A stretch of DNA of 64,000 bases from Mesostigma viride (lineage: Eukaryota; Streptophyta; Mesostigmatophyceae; Mesostigmatales; Mesostigmataceae), in assembly GCA_009746045.1 (NCBI GenBank), contig RPFO01000312.1:4656476-4720475 (forward strand), in the 5' to 3' direction. How positions within the stretch are numbered: position 1 is the stretch's first letter; each line of letters opens with the position of its first letter. Shown one piece after another: positions 19,801-62,800 of this stretch. The position numbers and the translations under genes are program-made. The notes beneath the pieces are model-generated. The model was not told the origin of the DNA and did no database searches. It saw only the letters and a list, made by a program, of their open reading frames with translations.

Positions 19801-21721
19801 TTAAGGGGACTCGCACGTCCAAAAGCCTGAAAAACTGACTTTAATGAATATCAGTTCCAATGCACTTGGGAACCATCTAGTGATGATTGAGTACCATAAA
19901 TATGATGTTTGGACATTCATGCCACCACTTGTTGGGGGTACTACCCCCAACCACGCACCGGTGGCGAGCTAAAAATAGAAAAAGACGCTATCTATGAGAT
20001 ATTTTGCCCAAGACAAACCACTTATCCAAATGACCTGCCCATACATTCCTGCAAAGTTCCCCCACTTCTAAAAAATCTGGGCTATTCACATGGTCAAAAT
20101 AATCACATTTGTTTGAGTTATTAATTTCCCCGCAAAATGGGTACTTTTTTGAGCCAAAAAAAATAAATCAAATCATCAACACATCGAATGGGGTCATCCA
20201 TACATTCGAAATTCCACTGAGTGGGGGTAAACACAACCCCAAAGTTTGAGCTCATTCTGACAAGCGTAGCTCAAGTTATTGATTTTCCTGTGATGCCACC
20301 TGGGAAGACGCTAAAAGAGAATTGAGCTAGTGCTGAGGCAAAATGACATCTGTTTTGCTACCCTAGACACCCAAAAATATGCCCACTTTGATCACAGAGT
20401 GTGAGGAGGATGTCCGGAGCGTCATACGCCCCACCCCTCCATCGGCACAGCCAGCCTTGTGAGTCTACCCTTATCAACAAGGCTGGTAGGACGACACGCC
20501 TGAGCAGCATATGTCATGCCTATCTCAGGCTAATAATGTGTGATTTTGTGCCAACAACCAAGCTGTTCCACCCAACAACACATTAAAAACCATCTTCCAA
20601 AATGCCCAACAAGCCGGACATGTGGAGGAACACACACGCAGTATATAAAGAGAAAATAAGCTGACTTTTTATCCAGCCAACCTGTGGCTAGCTGCTCTGG
20701 TTAGCATGACAAAGGCTATCATTTACTCATGATCAGTGGGAAAGGTGAATTGACCATTTGAACAACCTACCTGACGCATGTGCCACCAAAGCATTGTGTC
20801 CCGCAAAATGCACACTGCCTCCTTTCTAACAAGCACGAGCCACTTTCTTTAGGAGACAGGTGCCAGCTCGTCAGTGTCTGGGGAAAATGATGCCGCTGCT
20901 TAGGAAGACCGCGTGAATTTCCTCGAACACAACTGTCTATAAAGCAAAAGAAATTTCAGAGAAGCACGGAAATAAAAGCATTACACCTTCCCGACAGGTT
21001 GTGGGCCACGCGCTGCAGCAAGCCAGCCACGTCACAGACGAACTTGCTAAAAAACATCCAGGAATCTGGCGATGCAGCGCCAGGACCCGCAACTTCATGG
21101 CTGCATCTGGCCGGAAAGAAGGCAAAAAACTTACGCTCAACGAGCTAAGAAAGCAGGAAAACGCTAGCTTAAGACGTTTAATACAAGAACGTACCATAAC
21201 GGGCATTTATTCGTGCCCAGGCGCACAAGAAAGGCCACCCTTTCATGGAGAGGTCGGGCGCGCATCGCGCAGGCCTAATGTTATCTTACCGCAAAATGAC
21301 GGGAAAGGTAAAGATAGCAGCGGGAATTTTTACTGATTTAGAAACATCATTAAACTAGCTTCCCTTACGACCATAAAAACTGGCAACAATCGACAATCAC
21401 ACGGGCAGGCATCCATTATACTTTATTCATCCCGACAGAACTTCAGGCCGGAACCCCCCTGCCGATGGTAAAGAAAAAAAGCCCGCGACATTATAGATCG
21501 CAACCATCCCACCATAAAGTAGAATCAGTAACTAATTTTCTCCAACAATCGAGCATTTTTTCTGCTTTCCGCGGGCCAGATTTGTCACGTTTCGTCTAAA
21601 AGCAGTCGCCATGGCCACTTCCGCAAGGGGTGCGCGCACCGTGCACCCACTTTTCACGGTACGGAGGGTACCGCGGAATTTTTTTGGCGCGGAAAATATT
21701 CGCCGCGCCGAGTCCCCTTAA
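19801..21721. mobile_element. Possible TTAA-flanked TIR element
   Basis: TTAAGGGGACTCG at 19,801-19,813 faces its exact reverse complement CGAGTCCCCTTAA at 21,709-21,721, giving a 1.9-kb interval with TTAA at both ends. TTAA target duplication is characteristic of piggyBac-type elements, but the terminal repeat is short and no transposase ORF is seen. The largest frame inside (21,001-21,336, 111 codons) is unrecognised. Confidence 0.3.
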
Positions 21722-21902
21722 GATTGTCAACCCTGGATTCGATTTTGGTTTAAGATCGCAGCCCTGGGTCGGTCGGACCCCATTCTTTAACATCAAGGGG
21801 TGTGTGTACGATGTGTGCAACGGAACTGGAAGTGTCCTTCAGTATTGTCCTTGAATAATTTTCAGGCGACCTGGCCACGCATCAGTGTGAGTGCACTGCC
21901 TG

Positions 21903-24900
21903 TCAATAGAGGCGGGGCAGTTGGACGATGTCTTCCGCTGCGGGAAAGTCGTCCACAATGAGCACATCGTCTGGAGTCTCAAGGTCCGTGATATAGCCAA
22001 ACCAATAAATAACCATGCCAGGGCCAAATCTGCAAGGAACGCCAGCCAGCAAGATAATCACAACAAAGTCAGGGTATTGGTAACAGACAACGTGTGCCGT
22101 GTGCATCTGCAACGACAGGGCATTAGATTCCATTAAATCCTTGCTCGTATGTATAAAGTAGGAAGCTGATTACTCAACGGATGATGCCATGTGAAGCTAT
22201 CCTTTTCTACAGCTTCTTATCATCGATGTTGTATCAAAATTAACAATTACCAGGGGCTTAACAGGGTCCACCTAATCATGCTACTATCTTATTGCCCATA
22301 GCAGCCCGAGCACGCGTGTGAAGACCTAGGACAAATGACAGGTGAAGTCCCCGAGCACGCGTGTGAAGACCTAGGACAAATGACAGGTTAAGTCCCAAAC
22401 AAATATTCTTAGCAGGCTCTGCACACCACATGCTTATGATTCCATGTCCACGTAGTTAAAAACTGCGAGAACTGGCAATAGTGTCACCATGCCACTGAAG
22501 GTCAGAAGAGGCCGTCACACTGTGGCCACCATGAGCTTGGGATTACCCATGCCTCGCAAGCCAACACGGCCACAAGTAGGGAACTTGCCCAACCCTGCTC
22601 AACAGATGCTTTTCAGCGGCCACTGACTTCGTCAAAATGCGAAAATTGACACAAGAGCCCAAAGCTCAGCAAGCCACGCATGACCCTTGGGAAACGAACC
22701 AAAACATGTTCGCAGATGCCAGCAGGACAGAAGCACCAAGGGTGGTTATAGGCGAGCACTGTTTACTACTTGGTAAGGTGCAATGAACCCACAACGCATG
22801 GATCCGGCAACAGGCATGTGCGGCGGTGCCTACCGTGCGATGTACTTCTGGAATTGGTCGCCGTTGTTGGTGCGCAGCGTGTACTCGTCGCCGAACATGG
22901 CCTTGCTGTCCACCCAGTGCACCACGCGGCCGCGCACACAGAGGGGGACCTCGAGCCGCACGTCGGGCGTCTTGCTGAAGCCGCGCGCGCGCATCTCCTC
23001 TTCTGTCTGGAATGCGGCGCCCAGGTTGCGCAGCCGCTCGCAGAGAAGAGCCTCGTACTCCGCACCCGTAACTGCATGGGCGGCAGCGCCGCTTCAAGCA
23101 GGGCAATGTGGAGCGAGTTGTGTCTGAGACGAAGGGGTCCCTTGAGCATAAGGGGCCAACAGGTGACCATGATCTCTTATACCACCATTCACAGTTGACA
23201 AGGTTTGCAAAAGGTTGAGCATGAAGAAGATGAGCTATACAAGCTGGACAAAGGCAATGCCGCACAAATCCCATCCCCACCACGGTACCTCGCTTGATCG
23301 TCTCCACGCGCGGCGCGAAGATGTGGTCGCTCTCCTTGCAGCGTTCCACGTCGCGCACCAGCCGCGCCAGCAGGGGGGGCGGCAGCGAACAGGCCAGCGC
23401 GAACAGTTCCCGCTGCCGCTGCTGTGCGGGTTGCAGCAGTGCGCCCTGCGACACAGCACCCTCATCAACCCGTGCATCGGAAGCATCCCCTGTCCCCCGA
23501 GGCGGAGTGTCAATGGCACCCGGTGGCATCACCTCCTCGCGTGCTTGTGCTAGTGGGCCAGCGCTCGCATGGGCGCCGCGTGCGCTTGTCTCATCCGCAG
23601 GGGCCCACAGCGCCCCTTGCAGAAGCTGGCCCATTCACGCGGCCACGCACGCAAGGGGGAATAAAAGAAGTGGAGGACCCAACTCCTCAAAACTTAGTGC
23701 CCCCACATCAGATCTTCTAGAGACCACAGTCGACGATCCAAGACGTGCACCCCTGCTGATCGACGATCGAAGATTACAGTGACCCCTGCGTATCAATCCC
23801 AACGGGAACAACCTTGGTCCTACATGACGCTGCCAAAGGTGCCAAGGGCGGCTTTGCTGTTCCCCGCAAGTTTTAGACACCAGACGGCTGGGCACGCAGT
23901 AACAAGTGAAAGGAGGGTGTTGGCGAGCCCCCAAGCGCACCAGGCTCATGCGGCCACCTGTGCTGGCCCACGCTCCACATGCGCTCCCATGCTAATGCCA
24001 TTACGTGCCCGCTCACCAGCTCTGGTTGCCGGATCAGCGTGCTCATCTCCCGCTTGTTGAGGCATGCCAGGAAGAGCTTGCCCAGCAGGCAGCGCGCCAT
24101 GGTGAGCGGCGCGCAGTCCACCTGTCGGCAGATGTCCAGCACATCCTGCCCCCGCAGCCAGCAGCGCAGGAACTCGGACGTGGCCTCCTCCCTGCGGTGT
24201 GCTGCCGCCGTCCTGCGCGCCTTGCGCTGGCATTCCTGTACGATGCCATCCGCGCGCGGGGCACGAGACGCGCCGCATGACCATGGGCGCCCCCAGCATC
24301 AGCAGCAGCATGCATCCATTGCATTATGGGCTGCAGAGGGTGGTGCGGGCACCCTACATACTGCCATGTGAGCCGGTCACCCTTGCCTGGCACACATGTA
24401 ACCCTCAAGCACGCATATCCTCGTTCAAAGAAAGCAGATGTTCCCAACTAACACCCAAACGTCCTGCCAACACGGCGCGAAGCATGTCCACGGCAGTGTC
24501 AGTCACAAGCGGTTGCTATCTGCTGTTGCTGTCTGCGATGATATGACCACCATCTGTGGTACCCAGCAATAGCAGCCTTGCGTTCAAGAGTGTGATGCAG
24601 ACCTCGCTGTGCACGCCACCTTGCCATTACCTTGGATACAATAACAGATGTGAGGCGGCCTCCCAAACCTGAAAGGCACCCTGGAAGATTGGCAAGTTCC
24701 CTAAATAATGCTCTTCATATTGGATTCGCAAAATTAAGCATCCTTGTATTGTTGCTGCATTAATGAAAGTCTTCATCGGCTCTTTATGTCTAACTCCAGC
24801 TGCTACATGCATTCAGCAGCTGACACATGCCCAAGCTGCAAATGTAACCCTAATTTGATCCAAAAAAATGGGAGGGGCAATACGAGCTTAGACATTAAGG

Positions 24901-25341
24901 AGTTGATGCAACAAGGCATAATCACCATGCTAAGACAGACCACAACACAAGCTTTGAACTTAAAAGGCATGGACTGCGCACAAAACAGACACAAATGCAT
25001 CATAAGACTGACCTGAGAGTATATGCTTACAAATGTGTCGTAAGCGATTTCTGGATAGTCCTCGCTGTACCAAAAGATGGGCGCGTAAAAATGCCGTATG
25101 CAAGACATGGCAAAAGATGGGACAGGTGAGCCCATCTGTTACTACTAATTAGCATGGCATGGCCCGCTGAAATAGCTGATAGCTGCTCGGAATACCATGC
25201 AGGATGCAGCCGACCTCAACAAATGCGCAGCATTTTTCAAAGTGACATGTCAGTAACATACCATAGCTCCTTGTACGGGGGGTGCTGTCCATAGCCCAGG
25301 TGCAGCCGGCTTCTAATAACCTCGTACACGTCGCGACGCAT
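21903..25341 (-). CDS. CDIN1: CDIN1 (C15orf41)-like TPD-motif nuclease, six exons
   Basis: Exons (minus): 25,341-25,262; 25,064-25,013; 24,235-24,017; 23,625-23,289; 23,071-22,834; 22,029-21,903. All introns are GT-AG and phases close, giving 1,053 nt, about 350 aa. The family is a predicted PD-(D/E)xK-type nuclease that in animals binds codanin-1 in the nucleus. Hallmarks seen: VDCAPLTMARCLL (exon 3), GAEYEALL and GFSKTPDVRLEVP (the 'TPD' motif) with VVHWVDSKAMFGDE (exon 5; acidic residue and lysine of the catalytic core), and RFGPGMVIYWFGYI across the exon 5/6 junction. Exon 4 carries a low-complexity insert (about residues 118-190) absent from the animal protein as I know it. The exon 4 acceptor is the least certain junction. 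Start: the ATG at 25,341 heads a stretch aligning with the family's N-terminus. The neighbouring PAS gene is divergent. Confidence 0.92.
22305..22394 (+). repeat. 45-bp tandem duplication
   Basis: Two adjacent, almost identical copies of a 45-bp unit beginning CCCGAGCACGCGTGTG. They lie inside the last intron of the CDIN1-like gene. Confidence 0.9.
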
Positions 25342-27294
25342 AGGCACTACTCCACAAAAGACCACATTCACGTTGGTGGTTCTAATTTAGATCTGCCTGA
25401 GAAAACTCTTCGACAGAATAATTATCCGCCAGGGCTTCTTATCCCGGCCATGATCATGCTACTGGTTGACAATGCGTAATCTTATGGGAAAACTCATCCA
25501 GACACCAGTATTGCTTGCAGTTTAACTGCAAGTTGTTGGTCAGTCGGTTCGCTGCATTCCGGCCCTGCGGAAACCCTAAGCAGGGCCGGTTGCTAGTGCC
25601 GGCCCGGCCCAGACACTGTTTGGCGCAGACTGCAGAGTAGCAGCTATAGCCTGCCTACAAGGATCTGCGTTCATCACGATATCTCATCACAGGTTCATGC
25701 TCCGAGGCTCCCCATTCTGTAGATGTTTAAAACGAGGCCGCGATCACTTCCATGAGTAACTACCCGGCCCATTATCAACGGCAGTTTTCTTCATAAGGTG
25801 CCCCGGGAACCAAATTATAAATTAAAATGAGGCTGATATCAAGGATCTGGCATGTAGGATCCATGAAGGGTGCAGTCAAGTAGTATATTTTTGAATCGGC
25901 AAATTATTTTTTAAATACCGTCTACGTTTATCGTAATTAGTCGAATACTGTAGTCTGTAGCTGTACCATAGCACTGTAATCGTTTTTCAATTTTCACCCC
26001 TCGGCTCTCATCAGTGCGCAACGAATCGGTCTTTTTATAAGAGTGAAGAGGTGAGGTAAAACCGTAAAACAATATGCATGGTCGCTCTGGAACGATTCTG
26101 TACCCATTGCCCTCAATGCCCTGCCCTGTTGTGGGTGGTTCCGCTTATTACAGCACTGCCCTATTCGATACTCGAGCATACTGCAGTATGTACCCTTGTG
26201 GTTGTTGTTGCGCCCAGAATTTGCGCGGGAAACAGCGCACGGCGGTTGAGCATATGCTGCTGATGTCTGACATGTCTGCCGCGCACTCGAGTCCGTCAAT
26301 TTTTCAGTCAGGTCATATCCACGCCGGTTATAACAGGCGGTTTATAACACTGCCGACACTCCCGACAGAGATATTTGCATGCCAGGTGCGGTCGGTCAGT
26401 CAGTCAGTTCATTCCCAACGCCGGTTACCCGACAGACCGACAGAGTTATAAATAAGTCGAGCGGTTGAGTTGAGTTGTAATCGTACAACTGACAAGTAAT
26501 CGTACCATAAGTTGAGCTTGGTGCTCAGACAGTTCCCTTCAGTTCAGTTTTCCCCATCACGCCGAGTGAACCGACAGACGACAGAGACAGGATGGTGGAC
26601 GTCACTGCTGGGACCCAAGCCGTGCTATGACGTAAGCATCAAAGAAAACCTGATTTGGAAACTACTCTATCCGTACAAATGTGTCATCTGTCATCTGTTT
26701 CTAGGTCAGATACCTGGCGTGGGCACAACAACAACAACAACAGGTCAGATACCATGTCGGATTTCCTGCAACCGTTTTGTTCCCTTTCTTCTTTTTTGGG
26801 TGTACTGCATTGTCTTGATGGCAGCAAGAGCAGATTTTCCATTGGCTTTAAAAAAAGTGTGATTCTTGGATGTGCGCATGCGCGCTGCGTTTTCGGAGTC
26901 GACATTCATTATCGAGCGTGGCGGCAGCTTTCAAAAGACGTATAGATAGTTGATAATTGAAATATTCGAAAGTCTACCAGAGGTGAAAAGGCGGGGTATA
27001 TCATATTAGTTCTACCGCCAATTGAACAGGTTCCATTTCCGCGTTATATGCACATTTCCCCAAAGTCTGTACCGTGGGCGGCGAATGGACTTAAGCCGTA
27101 ATTAACTACACGTGGAGCTAGGATTTGCGGAGCAGTGGAGAGCTGTAGGCCGAGTAACTATACATTGTCGGTCCTTGTATTATGAATACAAGGTTGTATT
27201 TAGCTTTTATTTTTGGCACAGCTGAGTGACATGGATTCCTACGTCTTTGACGATCATAATTAGTTATCCAGCAGTCTGAGACCGCAGGAAGAAG
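25342..27294. promoter_or_regulatory. Divergent intergenic region between the CDIN1-like and PAS-sensor genes
   Basis: About 1.95 kb separates the two start codons and should contain both promoters and 5' UTRs. A TATAAATA sequence lies at 26,447-26,454, too far (about 840 bp) from the PAS gene ATG to assign without transcript data. A perfect inverted repeat CCTTGTATT-ATG-AATACAAGG lies at 27,173-27,193, about 100 bp before that ATG. No coding sequence is recognised. Confidence 0.5.
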
Positions 27295-58827
<31,533 letters not shown>

Positions 58828-58865
58828 AGGTCTTTGTTACGGCTCCTGAACTCCGCAGTACCGTG

Positions 58866-58870
58866 TGTAA
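58866..58870 (+). terminator. TGTAA polyadenylation-type signal
   Basis: TGTAA lies 39 nt after the stop codon of the PAS gene. TGTAA is the usual poly(A) signal in chlamydomonadalean green algae. Cleavage would be expected a short distance downstream. Confidence 0.5.
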
Positions 58871-59805
58871 CATAAAAGTGTGGTGCACGCAACTCTAACG
58901 GAAGAATCCCTGGGGATGTGTGCAAAACTGACGCGATAAGGCCTCATGTGAAAAAATATTGCAGATAGCATGCTTGCATATTAGAGGCCACTAGTTAGTG
59001 ATGTAGTTTAGCGGCAAAAAGTGTCTGGTTTGCTGTAGCAATGTGTTGTGGCCGTTGCCCTGAGTACCGGTGCAGCCATGGAGCAATTTGTGTTTCGGCT
59101 CGCTTTTATTGTCAACAGTACTTCAGGACTTCCTTCAGGATTCACTTGGGAATTTCCCCTGAGTTTCATGCTTTTCTGTGTCGTTCATTTGCTTTCGATT
59201 ATACATTTGCGTCTGGGTCGAATTGTAAGGTCTTCTAGGGGACAGCTTGGCCCTAGTTGTAGAGAGCTCAAGCCTGTTTGCACTCCCTTATAGGAAATTG
59301 GCACGCATGCCAGCGCGCCAGCTTACCGCCTTACCTGGCGTCCCAGCGCACCTTGGTGAAATTGGTCCCAAGGGCATCGCTCTCTTGCATCTGAATAAAC
59401 AATTTTTTTTTGTAAACAGCAACCCAAAGGCCGTTGTGACGGCACCCGTAAGAAACGGTAGTTATGCCACAAATTGTGCGTGACATCTGTATTTACGTAA
59501 ACTTATAGCGTGCTGATCGGGGGTCGTGGGTCGGTCAGTGTTCTACCTTTTACAGTGTCCGTGGCGTCGCGCCGTTTACATGGTGGCTTGGAATGGTATT
59601 TTGACCGTTGGTGCTCTGGACCAGCGCCGCAATATGGGCGTCCCCCGCATGGAGCGGCGCTGTGCCCGTCGTGCGCGGAAACTAGTGAAGCTTTTTGGCG
59701 CGAGATCTCGCACCGCATGCGGCTTTTTTTCACATTTGGGAGCACGGGGGCCAACAATGGCGGTCGGGCCAGTTCGATGTGGCAGTGTAGAAAATGCTGT
59801 GGATG
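58871..59805. other. No confident gene
   Basis: Short overlapping plus-strand frames at 59,510-59,810 (about 95 codons each) contain CPSC and MWQCRKC and could be remnant zinc-finger coding of the downstream LINE, but I cannot assign them. The rest shows nothing recognisable. Confidence 0.35.
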
Positions 59806-59880
59806 ATTAATTAATTAGGAACATAACTCCGTTGGGAGTATATGTAGCACACAGCCTCTAAACAGTCCCGTTCCACTACC

Positions 59881-62800
59881 ATGCCTCGACCTAACCGTCG
59901 GGTGAAAGCCATGGTGGTGCCGGTATTTCGGGCCACAACCTCATCTGTGGAATATATATACCAGTAGTGTAGATTAGTAAGGCTTAGCCTAGCATGTGGC
60001 CCACGCGCATGTGCGCCCATAATGGCCCCCATGGATGATGCCTTCAACATTTAGCCATGCTTTGTCTATAATGGGACCCCCATGGATGTTGCATTAAGAA
60101 CTTAGCCATGCTATGCCATGCAGAGAGATGCTCTCTGTCGAGAAGCCATGCCCTAGCCCTTGCATTAATTAATTAATTAATTATCAACATCGCTCCGTTG
60201 GGAGTCAATGTAGCGCATATCCCTGAGAAGGGGCATATGGCTTTTAATACATCCTAGGCTACTTCATGCAAGGGTGGGAATGTAAGCTACCCTTGCTCTA
60301 GGTGCACCAGGGCACCTGCACCCTCATGGTCTATCACGCTATGCCCGGGTAAGGGGGGGAGCATGCCTGTGAGGGAGGAAGATCAGCATGGCTATACAAG
60401 AGCTAGGACATGGCTGCTCGACAGAGAGCATCTCTCTGCATGGCATAGCATGGCTAAATTCTTAATGCAACATCCATGGGGGGGTCCCATTATAGGCATG
60501 GCTTGGCTGAACATAGCCAGAGCGTAGCATGGCTGTACTAGGCTATGGCTGTGGCTGGTGGTGGACCGTGCGTTGGCGGCACGTGACTAGGTGTGTTGGC
60601 ACAGCTAGGCAAATAGTCTAGGCATGGCTGCCTTAGCGGCAGTGACGCCAAGGGTTACAATCTAGGGCTATTGCTATTCTAGCCCGCTGGGGGCGTCCAC
60701 ATCTTGTGGTTGATCATCAGGTCCCCGCCCCTCCAGTACACCTTGGGCTTCTGGGGGTCCTGCTTATGGCGGAGGTATTCCGGCCACAGGTCGCGTCGCT
60801 GCTGTTGCTGAGCGGGGGTGAGGTCGTCATCCAGCGTCCAGGTGAGGTCGTGCAACCGCTTGCGACGAGAGAGGAACCGCTGCTTATCCTCAGGGGAGGG
60901 GAAGGTGAGGAGGACTGGTGGGGGAGCCGCCTTGTCCCGTGAGTGGGGAAGGCGGTGGCACCCGCTCAGTGCTACCTCACCTACCAGGCCCATGAGGGTA
61001 AGAAGCTGGTTCTTGAGCTCGTCAGCAAGAGAGGTTGACGTCTCACCTGGCTTCTGGGGGAAGCGACGTAGCACCACTCGGCACTCGCGGCGAGCGCGGT
61101 CGGTGACCTCCCGTTGCTGGGCCTGGCGGTGGTTCTCCAGCTCCTGGAGCTTTGTGGCGATGGCGTCGGTGGTGGAGGCGGTCGCTGACCGCAGCAGGTC
61201 CGCGTAGGAGAGCGGCGGGAGGTCGCCAGCATCCTGCCGGGGTGGCTGGGATGCAATGGTGGCCGTCTGCTCCGCTATCTTGGGGACCTGTGTGGCCAGG
61301 GCCTCGGTGTGGGCGGTGATGGCCTCAAGCTTCTTCAGGAGCACGCCACACTTTCCCTCCACCTGGTTAAGGCGAGAGACAAGTGTAGCATGCTTTTCCG
61401 AAGCCTGCTCCGCGGTGTGTAGAGCCGTGAACTGGGGTTGGAGCTTGTGGACGACCTTGGTTTCCACGTTGGAGACCCGGGCCTCGACCTTGTTGAGCGT
61501 GGTGTTCAGCGATGTCAGCTGCTCGGCCAGCGGCCAGGTCACGTGCTCCTCCAGCACTGCGCGGAGGTCATCCTTGCAGAGGGAGGAAGCCGATGGGGCT
61601 GCCGGCTGTGCGGGGGCTGGGGTGCGGAGCGTGAGGGTGAGGTCGGAGAGGTGGCTCTGGAATTGGCTGGTCAAGATAATCAGGCGTTGTTGTACTTCGT
61701 CCAAAGCATAGAGCCAGGACATGTCTCCATTGTAGTCGATAGCCGCCCCCCCCTTGGGCACGAAGAGCTTCCGCTCCTGTTCGAGGAACTGGAGAACCTC
61801 AATGCATTCCTGCGGCGACAATTCTTGCCACACGGTCCAGCCGAAGCGTCGGTCGCCGGGGAGGAACTTGCTCCAGTTGCGAGCGTGGCAGGGTTTCTTG
61901 GGCTCAGGCGAGGCGCTGGGCGATGGGGCTGCTGGCGGTGGGTTGGCGAGCCCAGGCGGCTGGGCAAGAACGATGGCGAGCGGGTTGGGCTGGGAGCCGG
62001 TAAGCTCCTTTTCCAAACCCCGTTTTGCTTTAGAGGTCGTCATAGCTGCCTGTCACGTGATAACTTCCGCAATACTGCGTTTCAGCCGTAACCGATTATA
62101 CTGGCGGGTGCGTCTCAAAAAAGCGCATCGAATGCGAGTGGTCTGACCGAATTTGGGGCTCAGATGCAAAAGATCTGAACTCCGCCGTCAGCCATACCGC
62201 CGTCAGCCATTTTCGTTGCCGAAAAAATACCATACCTATGCATGTGCCCTTGCATAGCCATGATGATCTTCCTCCCCCGTGCCAGGATCCCCTTAGCTGG
62301 GTTGAACCTGAGACAGCATGGTGGTGCCGGTGCCCTTGCGGCACCTAGAGCAAGTGTTGCTTACATTCCCACCCTTGCATGAAGTAGCCTAGGATGTATT
62401 TAAAGCCATATGCCCCTTCTCCGGGATATGTGCTACATTGACTCCCAACGGAGTGATGTTGATAATTAATTAATTAATTAATTAACCTCATCTGTCAAAT
62501 GTCAGATTCGTAAAACCCAACGTTTGCTAGATTACCTCCGCCTCGGCGTTGTGCAATCAGCCCCAACCCCGAATACCCCGAGCAAGCGGCAGGCTCGCAT
62601 CCTACGCTTGCAGGACAAAATAAATGCGATGAAAAGCACTATTTCTACCGCTTCCCTTCCCCCCTCCGTTTCATCCCCACCTCCACCCCCCGCCGCATCC
62701 ACCCCCATCATCCATCGTCGTTCTCCCCTGGTGGGCCAGCAGGCATCCTTGGCCCTTGCCACTTTTAACACCCGCACATTGCTAGATGACGACCATAGCT

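Larger units (their letters stand above)
59949..62483 (+). mobile_element. Short (TTAA)n-tailed retroelement copy inserted in the LINE ORF, itself interrupted
   Basis: Flanked by the 12-bp duplication AACCTCATCTGT (59,937-59,948 and 62,484-62,495) and ending on the plus strand in (TTAA)n. After removing the nested minus-strand element (60,166-62,245), about 455 bp remain. That remainder aligns with the 3' UTR of the nested element, including the CAGAGAGATGCTCTCTG hairpin, so it is a 5'-truncated or internally deleted member of the same family. Confidence 0.8.

Noticed and set aside
26447-26454. TATA box for the PAS gene
   Set aside because: It is about 840 bp from the start codon with no evidence for a transcription start nearby; mentioned only as a sequence match.
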